From positions 3,782,001 through 3,846,000 of the forward strand of contig NZ_LT607410.1 of the NCBI RefSeq assembly GCF_900091515.1: a DNA stretch of 64,000 nt. Direction: 5' to 3'. Under the pieces are notes generated by a model. It ran no database searches. It saw nothing but the letters and a program-made list of their open reading frames with translations, and was not told the DNA's origin. Position numbers and translations under genes: made by a program. This document shows positions 51,463 through 60,866 of this stretch, in pieces; position 1 is the stretch's first letter, and each line of letters starts with the position of its first letter. This stretch comes from Micromonospora purpureochromogenes (GTDB lineage: Bacteria > Actinomycetota > Actinomycetes > Mycobacteriales > Micromonosporaceae).

Positions 51463-52546
51463 CGCCAACAGCCTCTACGGCCCCCTCGACCCCGCCCCGG
51501 ACGCCGGCTGGGTCGACGCCGGCCCGCGGGTGGGTTTCTTCACCGACACCAGCGTCTGCATCGGCTGCAAGGCGTGCGAGGTGGCCTGCAAGGAGTGGAA
51601 CGGGGTACCGGACTCCGGGTTCGACCTGCTCGGCATGTCGTACGACAACACCGGCGCGCTGACCGCCAACTCCTGGCGGCACGTGGCCTTCATCGAGCAG
51701 CCCGTCCCGGCCGGGCACCGCACCCCGCCGTTCGCCGGCACCCCGACCGACGGGTCGGTCAGCGCGTCCTCGGCGGCCGTGGCCGCCGGCACCGGCAACC
51801 CGACCGGCACCGACCCGGGTGTGCCGCCGGGCTCGGCCTCCGCCGCCGCCCGGATGGCCGTGGCCGGCGCCGCCGCACCGGCCACCGATGGCGGCAACGG
51901 CACCGGTACGGGCGGCCAGTTCCTCGGCATGCCCGGTTCGCAGCCGCCCGGCCGGTCCACCGGCGTCGAGGAGCGCACCGACTTCCGCTGGCTGATGATG
52001 TCGGACGTCTGCAAGCACTGCACCCATGCCGCCTGCCTGGACGTCTGCCCGACCGGCTCGCTGTTCCGCACCGAGTTCGGCACGGTGGTGGTCCAGGAGG
52101 ACATCTGCAACGGCTGCGGCTACTGCATCTCGGCCTGCCCGTACGGGGTGATCGACCAGCGTAAGGGCGACGGCCGGGCGTGGAAGTGCACCCTCTGCTA
52201 CGACCGCCTGGGCGCGGGCATGACGCCCGCCTGTGCGCAGGCCTGCCCCACCGAGTCGATCCAGTTCGGCCCGCTGGACGAGCTGCGGGAGCGGGCGGCG
52301 CGGCGGGTGGCCCAGCTCCACGAGCGGGGCGTGCCGGAGGCGCGGCTCTACGGCAACGACCCCACCGACGGCGTCGGCGGTGACGGCGCGTTCTTCCTGC
52401 TGCTCGACGAGCCCGAGGTGTACGGCCTGCCGCCGGACCCGGTGGTGACCACCCGCGACCTGCCGAAGATGTGGAAGCGGGCCGGGTTGGCCGCGCTGGC
52501 CATGACGGCGGCCGTGGTCGCCGCGTTCGTCGGGGGTTCGTCGTGA
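51446..52546 (+). CDS. Formate dehydrogenase beta subunit (4Fe-4S ferredoxin type)
   Basis: 366 residues from ATG 51446. Cysteine clusters for four 4Fe-4S centres: CIGCKACEVACKEW (C38-C48), CKHCTHAACLDVCPTG, CNGCGYCISACPYGV and CTLCYDRL/CAQACPT. A C-terminal helix (AGLAALAMTAAVVAAFVGGS) anchors it to the membrane. Between the first and second clusters lies an Ala/Gly/Thr/Ser-rich insert (about residues 88-168) absent from FdnH. It passes electrons from the Sec subunit to the membrane subunit. Confidence 0.93.
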   Translation: MSTMPDANSLYGPLDPAPDAGWVDAGPRVGFFTDTSVCIGCKACEVACKEWNGVPDSGFDLLGMSYDNTGALTANSWRHVAFIEQPVPAGHRTPPFAGTPTDGSVSASSAAVAAGTGNPTGTDPGVPPGSASAAARMAVAGAAAPATDGGNGTGTGGQFLGMPGSQPPGRSTGVEERTDFRWLMMSDVCKHCTHAACLDVCPTGSLFRTEFGTVVVQEDICNGCGYCISACPYGVIDQRKGDGRAWKCTLCYDRLGAGMTPACAQACPTESIQFGPLDELRERAARRVAQLHERGVPEARLYGNDPTDGVGGDGAFFLLLDEPEVYGLPPDPVVTTRDLPKMWKRAGLAALAMTAAVVAAFVGGSS

Positions 52547-54027
52547 GTCCGGACCGCGCGCCCGTCGGCTCGCTGTTCCGTCGCTTCCGCGACCGGCTGG
52601 AGACGCAGGGACCGGGCCGCCTCGGCGGCCCCGGCCACCGGGGCGGCCACGGGCCGAAAGTCGGCGTGGGGCCCGCCGGCCCCGAGCCGTCGGAGCCCTC
52701 CGCCGGAGAACCCGGCGGTCCGGGCGACGACCAGCGGCGGGTCGGTGCGGGCGCCATGACGTCCGGACCCGCCCCCGCGCCCGACCAGGCCACCGTGGAC
52801 GCCCGCCGAGCGACAGGGCCTGACCGGGCCGCCATGGACGCCCGGGCAACAGGGCCCGACCAGGCCACCGTGGACGCCGCGCGGACGACGGAGGCGGACC
52901 GGGGCGCCGTGAACGGGGCCCGGGCCATCGACCGCGAAGGCCGTGCGCGCGGTACCGGCGTCGGTGCGGCCCGTACCGACTCGGGAGCCGCCGAGGTGCA
53001 CCTCGCCCCGCACCCGCCCCGCGACGTCGCGCCGGTCGATCGCCGCGCTCGCCGCAGACGAGCGGGGCGCGGCGGCGAGGAACTGCGCGTGCCGGAGGCC
53101 GAGTTCACCTCGTACTACGGCCGACCGATCCTCAAGGCGCCGGTGTGGCGGTGGGACATCGCCGCGTACCTGTTCACCGGGGGCCTGGCCGCCGGCTCCT
53201 CGCTGCTGGCCGCCGGCGGGCAGCTCACCGGCCGCCCCGCCTTGCGCCGCGCCGGCCGGGTCACCGCGCTGGGCGCGGTCACCGCCAGCGCGTACTTCCT
53301 GATCCACGACCTGGGGCGGCCGTCCCGCTTCCACCACATGCTGCGGGTCGCGAAGCCGACCTCGCCGATGTCGGTGGGCACCTGGATCCTGAGCGCCTTC
53401 GGGCCGGCCGCCGGCGTTGCGGCCATCGCCGAGGCGGCGCCCTGGCTCCCCGAGCGCGGCGTGCTCGGGCTGGCCCGCCGGGTGCTGCCCCCGGTCGGGC
53501 AGGCCGCCGGGCTGGCCGCCGCCGCCACCGCGCCCGCCCTGGCCACGTACACCGGGGTACTGCTGGCCGGGACGGCGGTGCCGTCCTGGCACGAGGCGTA
53601 CCCGGAACTGCCGACCATCTTCGCGGGGAGCGCGCTGGCCAGCGGCGCCGGCGTGGGGCTGATCGCCGCCCCGTGCGCGCAGGCCGGCCCGGCGCGGCGG
53701 ATGGCCGTGGCCGGCGCGGCGCTGGAGCTGCTCGGTTCGCACTCGGTGGAGACCCGGCTCGGGCTGCTCAGCGAGCCGTACCGGACGGGCCGGGCCGGCC
53801 GGTTGCTGCGCGCCGGGCGGGCGCTGACCGCCGCCGGGGTGGCCGGGGCGCTGGTCGGCCGGCGCAGCCGGGTGATCTCCGCGCTCTCCGGCGGGGCGCT
53901 GCTCGCCGCGTCGGTGGCCACCCGGTTCGGCATCTTCCACGGCGGCGTCGCCTCGGCCCGCGATCCGAAGTACACGGTCGTGCCGCAGCGGGAGCGGGTG
54001 CGCCGCCGCGAGGCCGGCGAAGGCTGA
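52543..54027 (+). CDS. NrfD-like membrane subunit with long repetitive N-terminus
   Basis: 494 residues from GTG 52543 (GTGA overlap). The C-terminal ~300 residues are a polytopic NrfD/PsrC-type quinone-reacting subunit: WRWDIAAYLFTGGLAAGSSL, LIHDLGRPSRFHHMLRVAKP, SPMSVGTWILSAFG, YTGVLLAGTAVPSWHEA. The first ~185 residues are Gly/Pro/Arg/Asp-rich and hold degenerate repeats of ATGPDxATVDAR (about residues 80-128), unusual for this family. It lacks haem-binding FdnI features, so electrons probably go to menaquinone without cytochrome b. Confidence 0.88.
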   Translation: MSPDRAPVGSLFRRFRDRLETQGPGRLGGPGHRGGHGPKVGVGPAGPEPSEPSAGEPGGPGDDQRRVGAGAMTSGPAPAPDQATVDARRATGPDRAAMDARATGPDQATVDAARTTEADRGAVNGARAIDREGRARGTGVGAARTDSGAAEVHLAPHPPRDVAPVDRRARRRRAGRGGEELRVPEAEFTSYYGRPILKAPVWRWDIAAYLFTGGLAAGSSLLAAGGQLTGRPALRRAGRVTALGAVTASAYFLIHDLGRPSRFHHMLRVAKPTSPMSVGTWILSAFGPAAGVAAIAEAAPWLPERGVLGLARRVLPPVGQAAGLAAAATAPALATYTGVLLAGTAVPSWHEAYPELPTIFAGSALASGAGVGLIAAPCAQAGPARRMAVAGAALELLGSHSVETRLGLLSEPYRTGRAGRLLRAGRALTAAGVAGALVGRRSRVISALSGGALLAASVATRFGIFHGGVASARDPKYTVVPQRERVRRREAGEG

Positions 54028-54071
54028 GGCTCGCCGCGCGGCGGGCCGAGGGCTGTGGTTGACTCCTGGGC

Positions 54072-54167
54072 GGAGGCGTTCAGGAGGCTGGTGCCCCTCC
54101 CGGTCTTCAAAACCGGTGTGGCCCGGGACCCGGGTCAGGCGGGTTCGATTCCCGTCCGTCTCCGCCA
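54072..54167 (+). tRNA. selC: tRNA-Sec (anticodon TCA)
   Basis: 96 nt including encoded CCA (54165-54167). Acceptor strand GGAGGCG pairs with CGTCTCC. D-arm GGAGG/CCTCC; anticodon stem CCGGT/ACCGG with loop CTTCAAA, anticodon TCA at 54107-54109; long variable arm around GCCCGGGACCCGGGTC; T-loop TTCGATT. Length and long variable arm identify tRNA-Sec. It sits 45 bp after the NrfD gene and 15 bp before selA. Confidence 0.95.
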
Positions 54168-54182
54168 AACCGCTCGAGAGAG

Positions 54183-55496
54183 ATGACGCGCATGGGCGAG
54201 GCGCCGGCCGACCCACGGCGGCGGGTGCCGCGCACCGACACCCTGCTCGCCGACCCGCGCCTGGCCGCGGCGGTCGCCACCCTCGGCCGCGAGCGGGTCA
54301 AGGCCGCCGTGGGCCGCGCCCAGGAGCGCGCCCGCCGCGGCGACATCACCCCCGAACAGGTACCCGACGACGTCCTCGCCGCGCTGCCCGCGCCGGCGCC
54401 GCGCGCGGTGCTCAACGCCACCGGCGTCGTGCTGCACACGAACCTCGGCCGGGCGCCGCTGTCGGCCGCCGCCGTCGAGGCGGTCGCCGCCGCCGCCGGG
54501 CACACGGACGTGGAGCTGGACCTGCGCACCGGACGGCGCGCCCGGCGGGGACGCGACGCCCTCGACGCGCTCGCCGCGGCGGTGCCGGACGCGGCGGCCG
54601 TGCATGTGGTGAACAACGGCGCCGCCGCGCTGGTCCTCGCCGCCACCGCCCTGGCCGCCGGCGCCGAGATCGTGGTGAGCCGGGGCGAACTGGTGGAGAT
54701 CGGCGACGGGTTCCGCCTGCCCGACCTGCTGGAGAGCACCGGCGCCCGGCTGCGGGAGGTCGGCACCACCAACCGCACCGCCCTGGCCGACTACGCGGCG
54801 GCGATCGGCCCGGCGACCGGCTTCGTGCTGAAGGTGCACCCGTCGAACTTCCTGGTCACCGGCTTCACCTCGGCCGTGCCGGTCCGCGCGTTGGCCACCC
54901 TCGGTGTGCCGGTGGTGGCCGACATCGGCTCCGGGCTGCTCGCGCCGGACCCGCTGCTGCCCGACGAGCCGGACGCCGCCGGCACCCTACGGGCCGGCGC
55001 GGCGCTGGTCACCGCCAGCGGCGACAAGCTCCTCGGCGGGCCGCAGGCCGGGCTGCTGCTCGGCGACGCCGCGCTGGTCGAGCGGCTGCGTCGGCACCCC
55101 CTCGCCCGTGCGCTGCGGGTCGACAAGCTCACCCTGGCCGCCCTGGCGGCCACCCTGCACGGCCCGGACACCCCCACCCGGTCCGCCCTGCACGCCGACC
55201 CCGCCGCGCTGCGGGAGCGTGCCGAACGACTGCGTGACGCGCTCGGCGCCGACGGCTGCAAGGCCGAGGTGGTGCCGAGCAGCGCCGTGGTCGGCGGTGG
55301 CGGCGCACCCGGCGTCGTGCTGGACTCGTGGGCGCTGAGCCTGCCCGAGGCGTACGCCGGGCCGCTGCGCCTCGGCGCGCCGCCGGTGCTCGGCCGGGTG
55401 CTGCGTGGCCGCCTCCTGCTGGACCTGCGCTGCGTCCCCGCGGCCGCCGACGACACCCTGCGCGCCGCGGTGCTGCGGGTCCCGGCGGCCGGCTGA
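54183..55496 (+). CDS. selA: L-seryl-tRNA(Sec) selenium transferase
   Basis: 437 residues from ATG 54183 (ATG 54192 possible). The N-terminal tRNA-binding region [20 protein letters not shown], then [57 protein letters not shown] and the PLP lysine in [18 protein letters not shown]. It converts seryl-tRNA(Sec) to selenocysteinyl-tRNA using selenophosphate. It lies directly behind selC and ends 1 bp before selB, so the machinery is one unit. Confidence 0.96.
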   Translation: MTRMGEAPADPRRRVPRTDTLLADPRLAAAVATLGRERVKAAVGRAQERARRGDITPEQVPDDVLAALPAPAPRAVLNATGVVLHTNLGRAPLSAAAVEAVAAAAGHTDVELDLRTGRRARRGRDALDALAAAVPDAAAVHVVNNGAAALVLAATALAAGAEIVVSRGELVEIGDGFRLPDLLESTGARLREVGTTNRTALADYAAAIGPATGFVLKVHPSNFLVTGFTSAVPVRALATLGVPVVADIGSGLLAPDPLLPDEPDAAGTLRAGAALVTASGDKLLGGPQAGLLLGDAALVERLRRHPLARALRVDKLTLAALAATLHGPDTPTRSALHADPAALRERAERLRDALGADGCKAEVVPSSAVVGGGGAPGVVLDSWALSLPEAYAGPLRLGAPPVLGRVLRGRLLLDLRCVPAAADDTLRAAVLRVPAAG

Positions 55497-55497
55497 C

Positions 55498-57261
55498 ATG
55501 TACGTCGTCGCCACCGCCGGCCACGTCGACCACGGCAAGTCGACGCTGGTCCGGGCGTTGACCGGGATGGAACCCGACCGGTGGGCCGAGGAACGCCGCC
55601 GGGGCATGACCATCGACCTCGGCTTCGCCTGGACCACGCTGCCCGCCGGCGGCACCATCGCCTTCGTCGACGTTCCCGGCCACGAGCGCTTCGTGCCGAA
55701 CATGCTCGCCGGCGTCGGGCCCGTCCCGGCCGCGCTGGTGGTCGTCGCCGCCGACGAGGGCTGGATGCCGCAGTCCGCCGAGCACCTGGCCGCGCTGCAC
55801 GCGCTCGGGGTGCCGTACGGGCTGCTGGCGGTGACCCGCGCGGACCTGGCCGACCCGGGGCCCGCGCTGGCCCGGGCCCGGGCCGAGCTCGCCGCCACCA
55901 GCCTCGGCGCGGTGGAGGCGGTACCGGTCAGCGCGGTCACCGGCGCGGGCCTGCCCGAGCTGCGCGCCGCCCTGGACCGGCTGGTCGCCCGCCTGCCGGC
56001 AGCCGCGCCGGACGTGCCGGTGCGGCTCTGGGTGGACCGGTCCTTCACCATCCGGGGCAGCGGCACCGTGGTGACCGGCACCCTCGGCGGCGGCCGGCTG
56101 CTGGTCGGCGACCAGCTGGAGCTGGCCACCACCGGCGAGCCGGTCCGGGTACGCGGCCTGCACTCCCTCGGCGCCGCCCACGACCGGGTGGCCGCGGTGG
56201 CCCGGGTCGCGGTCAACCTGCGAGGCGTGCCGAAGGACCGGTTGGGCCGGGGTGACGCGCTGCTCACCGCCGGCCGGTTCCGGCTCACCGACCTGCTCGA
56301 CGTCCGGCTGGCCGGCGACCCGGCCGGCGACCTGCCCGCCACCCTCACCCTGCACGTGGGCTCGGCGGCCGTGCCGGCCCGGGTCCGCCCGCTCGGGCAC
56401 GACACCGTCCGGCTGCGGCTGGCCCGGCCGCTGCCGTTGCTCGTCGGTGACCGGGCGCTGCTGCGCGACCCCGGACGGCACCACGTCAGCGGCGGGGTGA
56501 CGGTGCTGGACGTGGCGCCACCGCCCCTGCGCCGGCGCGGCGCCGCCGCGGCCCGGGCCGCCGTCCTCGCCGACCTCGACGGGCGGCCCGACCTCGCCGG
56601 GGAGCTGCGCCGCCGGGCCCTGGTCCGCGCCGGGGAGCTGACCCGGATGGGGGTGCGGGCCACCGTCGCCCCGGTCGCCGGCGACTGGCTCGCCGACCCC
56701 GAGCACTGGCGGCGGCTGGCCACCCGGCTGGCCGAGGAGACCAAACGGTACGCGCGCGAGCACCCCCTCGACCCGGGCGTCCCGGTGGAGGTGCTGCGCC
56801 GGCGTCTCAACCTGCCCGACCGCGCGCTGGTCGAGGCCCTGGTCCGCCCGCCGCTGACGCTGCGCGCCGGCCGGGTCACCGCCGCCGAGGTCGACGCGCT
56901 GCCCGCACCGGTGGCCCGGGCCGTGCAGCGGGTCCGCGCCGAGTACGCCGACCACCCGTTCCGCGCCCCCGAGGCGGACCGCCTGGCCACCCTCGGCCTG
57001 GGCCCCCGGGAGATCGGCGCTGCCGTGCGCGCCGGGGCGCTGCTGCGGCTGGCGGAGAACGTGGTGCTGCTGCCCGGCGCGGTCGACGACGCGGTCCGGG
57101 TGCTGGCCGGGCTGCCGCAGCCGTTCACGCTCAGCGCCGCCCGGCAGGCGTTGGACACCACCCGCCGGGTCGCCGTGCCGCTGCTGGAACTGCTGGACCG
57201 GCGCGGCGCCACCCGCCGGCTGCCCGACGACGCCCGCGAGGTGGTCGGCCGCCCGTCCTGA
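55498..57261 (+). CDS. selB: Selenocysteine-specific elongation factor
   Basis: 587 residues from ATG 55498. The GTPase opens with [20 protein letters not shown], then [10 protein letters not shown] (switch I), [17 protein letters not shown] (switch II) and [11 protein letters not shown] in place of NKxD. EF-Tu-like domains 2 and 3 follow ([14 protein letters not shown]), then a C-terminal series of winged helices (about residues 380-587) that bind the SECIS. It delivers Sec-tRNA to the ribosome at the UGA of the formate dehydrogenase mRNA. Length is close to E. coli SelB (614). Confidence 0.96.
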   Translation: MYVVATAGHVDHGKSTLVRALTGMEPDRWAEERRRGMTIDLGFAWTTLPAGGTIAFVDVPGHERFVPNMLAGVGPVPAALVVVAADEGWMPQSAEHLAALHALGVPYGLLAVTRADLADPGPALARARAELAATSLGAVEAVPVSAVTGAGLPELRAALDRLVARLPAAAPDVPVRLWVDRSFTIRGSGTVVTGTLGGGRLLVGDQLELATTGEPVRVRGLHSLGAAHDRVAAVARVAVNLRGVPKDRLGRGDALLTAGRFRLTDLLDVRLAGDPAGDLPATLTLHVGSAAVPARVRPLGHDTVRLRLARPLPLLVGDRALLRDPGRHHVSGGVTVLDVAPPPLRRRGAAAARAAVLADLDGRPDLAGELRRRALVRAGELTRMGVRATVAPVAGDWLADPEHWRRLATRLAEETKRYAREHPLDPGVPVEVLRRRLNLPDRALVEALVRPPLTLRAGRVTAAEVDALPAPVARAVQRVRAEYADHPFRAPEADRLATLGLGPREIGAAVRAGALLRLAENVVLLPGAVDDAVRVLAGLPQPFTLSAARQALDTTRRVAVPLLELLDRRGATRRLPDDAREVVGRPS

Positions 57262-57334
57262 CCTCCGCAATCTCAGGCTGCGGGCTGGCCCGAAGCCGCA
57301 CCGGGGCGGGCGCCGGGTCGCCTACCGTGACGCC

Positions 57335-57532
57335 ATGGACCCATCGGCGGTCTGGCGGGACAAGAACCACCGCTGGCGGATCGAGGCGTACCGGGCGCCG
57401 GACCTGCGGTTCGCGATCTTCGCCACCAACGGCACCACCGAGTCCGCCCCGCTGTGGCTGTTCGGCATGTCGGCGCTGGCCCGCTGGCTGATGACCCACG
57501 CCATCTCCCTCGACGACCTGGAAAACGACTGA
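57335..57532 (+). CDS. Small hypothetical protein
   Basis: 65 residues from ATG 57335: VWRDKNHRWRIEAYRAPDLR, FAIFATNGTTESAPLWLFGM, LMTHAISLDDLEND. Compact alpha/beta composition with several Trp, no membrane helix. Family not recognised; the protein-like sequence and unbroken frame suggest a real gene. Confidence 0.65.
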   Translation: MDPSAVWRDKNHRWRIEAYRAPDLRFAIFATNGTTESAPLWLFGMSALARWLMTHAISLDDLEND

Positions 57533-57589
57533 CCCGGCCTCCCCGGCGGCACCGCTGCGGTTGAGTAGGGGCCAGGTGGAGGGGGTGGC

Positions 57590-58867
57590 ATGCTCGGGCA
57601 GCTCGCACTGGTGGCGGTGCTGGTGCTGGTCAACGCCGCCCTGTCCGGCAGCGAGATGGCGCTGGTGACGCTGCGGGAGGCCCAGCTGCGCCGGCTCGGG
57701 CGCTCCGGTCGGGCCGGGGCGCGGCTGGCCCGGCTGGCCCGGGAACCGAACCGCTACCTGGCCACCATCCAGCTCGGCATCACCCTCGCCGGGTTCCTCG
57801 CCTCGGCGGCCGCCGCCGTCTCGCTGGCCCAGCCGCTGATCGGCCCGCTCGGCTTCCTCGGCGGCGCGGCCCGGCCGGTGGCCGTGGTGCTGGTGACCGT
57901 GGTGCTGACCTTCGTCACCCTGGTCGTCGGGGAGCTGGCCCCGAAACGGCTGGCGATGCAGTGGGCGGAGCGGTGGGCGTTGCTCAGCGCGCCCCCGCTG
58001 GACGTGCTGGCCCGGCTGTCCCGGCCGGCGGTCTGGCTGCTCAGCCGCGCCACCGACCTGCTGGTCCGGCTCGCCGGCGGGGACCCGCGGGCGCGGCGCC
58101 AGGAGGTGACCGAGGAGGAGCTGCGGGAGATGCTGGTCAGCCAGCGCGGGCTGTCGGCGCAGCAGCGGGAGATCCTGTCCGGGGCGTTCGACATCGCCGG
58201 CCGTACCCTGCGGGAGATCCTGGTCCCCCGACGGGACGTGACGGTGCTGCCCGCCTCGCTGTCGGCCGCGGAGGCGATGCGCCGGATGGCCGCGACCGGG
58301 CGCTCCCGCGCCCCGGTGGTGGGGCCGGGTGGGCTCGACGACGTCCGGGGCATGGTGCACATCCGCGACCTGGTCGACGGCCACGGCGACACGGCCGGCC
58401 AGCGGGCCCGCCGACCGGTGCTGCTGCCCGGCACGCTGCCGGTCGCCGACGCCATGCGCCAGCTGCGGCAACGCCACGAACAGCTCGCCCTGGTGGTCGA
58501 CGAGTACGGCGGGATCGACGGCCTGATCACCATGGAGGACCTGCTGGAGGAGGTGGTCGGCGAGCTGTACGACGAGACCGACCGGGACGTCTCCGGGGTG
58601 CTGCGGGAGGCGGACGGGGCGCTGCTGCTCCCCGGTGACTTCCCGCTGCACGACCTGGCCGACGTGGGGGTGCGGCTGGCCTTCCCGCTGCCGCGCGACT
58701 ACACCACCGTCGCCGGGCTGGTCCTGGCCGGGCTGGGCCGGCTGCCCGAGCGGCCGGGGGAGTCGGTGCGGCTGCCCGGACTCACCGTCGAGGTGGTCGA
58801 GGTGGCCGACCGGGCGGTCCGGCAGGTCCGGCTGCGCGGCCCGGCGGCCGGCGGCCGGGCGGAGTGA
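57590..58867 (+). CDS. CNNM/CBS-domain membrane protein (hemolysin C/TlyC-like, UPF0053)
   Basis: 425 residues from ATG 57590. The N-terminal DUF21/CNNM domain holds three to four helices: LVLVNAALSGSEMALVTLRE, YLATIQLGITLAGFLASAAA, FVTLVVGELAPKRLAMQWAE. Two CBS domains follow (LREILVPRRDVTVLPASLSA with VRGMVHIRDLVDGHG, and ADAMRQLRQRHEQLALVVDE with YGGIDGLITMEDLLEEVVGE). The CorC_HlyC domain is at the C-terminus (GDFPLHDLADVGVRLAFPLP). Such proteins are linked to Mg2+/Co2+ efflux. Confidence 0.93.
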   Translation: MLGQLALVAVLVLVNAALSGSEMALVTLREAQLRRLGRSGRAGARLARLAREPNRYLATIQLGITLAGFLASAAAAVSLAQPLIGPLGFLGGAARPVAVVLVTVVLTFVTLVVGELAPKRLAMQWAERWALLSAPPLDVLARLSRPAVWLLSRATDLLVRLAGGDPRARRQEVTEEELREMLVSQRGLSAQQREILSGAFDIAGRTLREILVPRRDVTVLPASLSAAEAMRRMAATGRSRAPVVGPGGLDDVRGMVHIRDLVDGHGDTAGQRARRPVLLPGTLPVADAMRQLRQRHEQLALVVDEYGGIDGLITMEDLLEEVVGELYDETDRDVSGVLREADGALLLPGDFPLHDLADVGVRLAFPLPRDYTTVAGLVLAGLGRLPERPGESVRLPGLTVEVVEVADRAVRQVRLRGPAAGGRAE

Positions 58868-58947
58868 CCCGGACGGGTTACCGGCCACGAAAACCGCCGT
58901 ACCGGGGCGGAACCCGTCGTACCGTGCGGAACGTGAAGGACCGAGGA

Positions 58948-59118
58948 ATGCGGACGTTCCTGGCGGTGCTCGCCGGACTGGCGGTGATCTACTTCGGCGC
59001 CACCGGGCGCAGCGCCGAGGAGGGCGGCGGGATCTCCGGCGGGGTGGTCCTGCTGGCCCTGGCCGCCGCGCTGCTGGTGTGGAACCTGACCAAGCCGGGG
59101 GACAAGCCGGTCAAGTGA
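58948..59118 (+). CDS. Small membrane protein
   Basis: 56 residues from ATG 58948 (GTG 58933 possible). Two hydrophobic segments: FLAVLAGLAVIYFGATG and GVVLLALAAALLVWNL, with a short Glu/Gly loop and a basic tail KPGDKPVK. Two-helix hairpin in the membrane; function unknown. Confidence 0.6.
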   Translation: MRTFLAVLAGLAVIYFGATGRSAEEGGGISGGVVLLALAAALLVWNLTKPGDKPVK

Positions 59119-59121
59119 GGC

Positions 59122-59775
59122 TCAACGCGCCGCCGCCGTCCGGTTGACCTCGCCCGCGGACTCCTCGCCGAGGGCCACCCGGACCAGCGCCGAGGCGAGT
59201 CGGCCGAAGTCCCCCTCGCCGACCAGGCCGGCCAGCCCGCGCGGGTTCGCCGGCAGCCCGAGCCGCTGCGCCCCGGTCAGGGTCCGCCGGTCGGCGTACG
59301 GGCGCACGTCCGGCCAGACCTCCTGCGCCTCCCGCAGGAAGATGTCCGCGCCGGTCGGACCGATGCCGGGGAACTCGGTGAGCAGCCGGCGCAGCGCGGT
59401 TGGCTGCCCGTCGGCCTCCCGGTGCAGCCGGCGCAGGTCACCGTGCCAGCGGTCCAGGCAGAGCCGGGCGCCGGTGCCGAGCATCGTGGCGGTCCGCTCG
59501 TCGTAACGGCGGTAGTGCCCGCGCCCCAGCGCGTCGACCCGCTCCTGCCAGCTCGCCGCCTCCATCGCCTGCGGGGTGCGCCAGCCGGCGGCGAAGAGTT
59601 CCCGCGCGGCGGCGAGCGCCACCCCCGCCCGGATCCGGGTGCTCAGCAATGTGGCCAGCACCAGCAGTTGGTACAGCGGCCCCGGCCGGTCGGTCAGCCG
59701 GATGCCGGCCTCCTCGGCGTAGGTGCGTCCCTGTCGGTCCAGCAGGGCCCGGGCCACCCGTCGGTCGTCCCCCAT
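59122..59775 (-). CDS. HhH-GPD family DNA glycosylase/endonuclease III-like protein
   Basis: 217 residues from ATG 59775. Helical core: LYQLLVLATLLSTRIRAGVA (endonuclease III-like), MEAASWQERVDALGRGHYRR, LLTEFPGIGPTGADIFLREA (helix-hairpin-helix, PGIGPTGA) and PYADRRTLTGAQRLGLP with Asp in the catalytic position. No iron-sulfur cysteines. Probably base-excision repair or an uncharacterised relative. Convergent with the small membrane protein gene. Confidence 0.82.
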   Translation of the reverse strand: MGDDRRVARALLDRQGRTYAEEAGIRLTDRPGPLYQLLVLATLLSTRIRAGVALAAARELFAAGWRTPQAMEAASWQERVDALGRGHYRRYDERTATMLGTGARLCLDRWHGDLRRLHREADGQPTALRRLLTEFPGIGPTGADIFLREAQEVWPDVRPYADRRTLTGAQRLGLPANPRGLAGLVGEGDFGRLASALVRVALGEESAGEVNRTAAAR

Positions 59776-59902
59776 CACCGTGCAGTACCCGCCCTGGCGC
59801 GGATCAGCCGGGCCGCCGCCGGTCGAATGTGCGCCACGGCGGCGGGTAAGCCGACGGGGTGCGCGACCTGTCGGCCGTGCACCCCGTCGGAAGGAGAGAC
59901 CC

Positions 59903-60115
59903 GTGGTGAACCCGCAGCAGATGGAGTTCCGCCGCAACGCCAAGGGCGCGACCAGTACGGACAGTCGGAAGACCGCCACGCACGCGAGCGGGCATCCGCT
60001 GAACAAGGGCACGTCCAACGCGGACGTGGGGCGGCCGGTGCCGAAGGGGCAGGTGTCGCCGTACGGCCCGGCCGGTGAGCCGATCGCCGAGGACGACACC
60101 GACGACCGGGGCTAA
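59903..60115 (+). CDS. Small hydrophilic hypothetical protein
   Basis: 70 residues from GTG 59903 (second GTG at 59906) with AAGGAG upstream. NPQQMEFRRNAKGATSTDSR, KTATHASGHPLNKGTSNADV and an acidic end AEDDTDDRG. Likely disordered, without membrane parts. Ends 4 bp into the convergent gene. No family recognised. Confidence 0.65.
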   Translation: MVNPQQMEFRRNAKGATSTDSRKTATHASGHPLNKGTSNADVGRPVPKGQVSPYGPAGEPIAEDDTDDRG

Positions 60116-60588
60116 CCGCACCGCAGGGAGGGCGGCCGCAGCCGGTTCAAGGTGGCTGCGGCCGCCATTCCGTACGCCAGGTGCGGCACGAGGTCGGCGA
60201 CCCAGTCGGACCGGCGCCAGGTGCGCGGGTCGCTGATCCGCAGGACGGCCAACGAGCCGCCCGTGGTGGCCATCACCGCGCCGCCGAGCAGCGCGGTCGC
60301 CACCGGCAGCGGCATCCGGCGGGTGCCGGCGAGCACCCCGAACACGGCGCCGGCCCCGATACCCAGGGCGTAGCCGAGGACGGCCCCGAGGCCCGAGCGG
60401 CGGTTGGCCGCCCGGTCCTCGGGGCCCAGGTCCACATGCGCGAGACCGGCGAGCCGTCCGACGGTCTCCTCCGGGGTGCTGCTCGTCGGTCGGGCCCGGA
60501 CCGCTACGTCCAGGTAGCTGACCACGTTCAACGCGGCGCTGCCGACCGCGCCGGCGATCGCCCCGTCGACCACACCCGAAACCCTCAC
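60112..60588 (-). CDS. Hypothetical membrane protein
   Basis: 158 residues from ATG 60588, which overlaps the upstream stop (ATGA). Hydrophobic stretches: VDGAIAGAVGSAALNVVSYL, LGAVLGYALGIGAGAVFGVL and VATALLGGAVMATTGG, with a Trp/Arg-rich loop (SDPRTWRRSDWVADLVPHLA). Gly-rich helices recall small DUF-type membrane proteins of actinomycetes. Function unknown; co-translated with the preceding 69-residue protein. Confidence 0.75.
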   Translation of the reverse strand: MRVSGVVDGAIAGAVGSAALNVVSYLDVAVRARPTSSTPEETVGRLAGLAHVDLGPEDRAANRRSGLGAVLGYALGIGAGAVFGVLAGTRRMPLPVATALLGGAVMATTGGSLAVLRISDPRTWRRSDWVADLVPHLAYGMAAAATLNRLRPPSLRCG

Positions 60589-60794
60589 TTCGGATCGCCG
60601 GGTTCGCGCTCACCCTTCGGGCCGAACGTCCGTTCCCCCCGGACCACGCCCCGTTGGCCGCGATCCTCCTGCAGGATCCGGTTGGCGACCTGGTTGGCTT
60701 CCTGGTCCGCCGCCCGCCCCGACTGCTCGATCAGGTCGCGCAGGCGCGCGCGTGCCTTGTCGTACGCGTTGCTTCCCGGCCGTGGTCCTGGCAT
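60585..60794 (-). CDS. Small helical protein coupled to membrane protein gene
   Basis: 69 residues from ATG 60794, with GAGGAGG 5 nt upstream. PGSNAYDKARARLRDLIEQS, GRAADQEANQVANRILQEDR then a basic/acidic tail RGERTFGPKGEREPGDPK. Similar short actinobacterial proteins are sometimes annotated as plasmid-stabilisation proteins, with weak support. Overlaps the downstream gene by 4 bp. Confidence 0.7.
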   Translation of the reverse strand: MPGPRPGSNAYDKARARLRDLIEQSGRAADQEANQVANRILQEDRGQRGVVRGERTFGPKGEREPGDPK

Positions 60795-60866
60795 CGCCGC
60801 CTCCTCGGTCGCTGTCACCGCGTGCCGTACCCGCGCCGTCTACCCGTCTGCCGGCGGGTCAACCGC

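Noticed and set aside
47653..51468. 1271-codon minus-strand open frame opposite formate dehydrogenase
   Set aside because: Compositional shadow; sequence lacks any domain and crosses the palindromes and promoter region.
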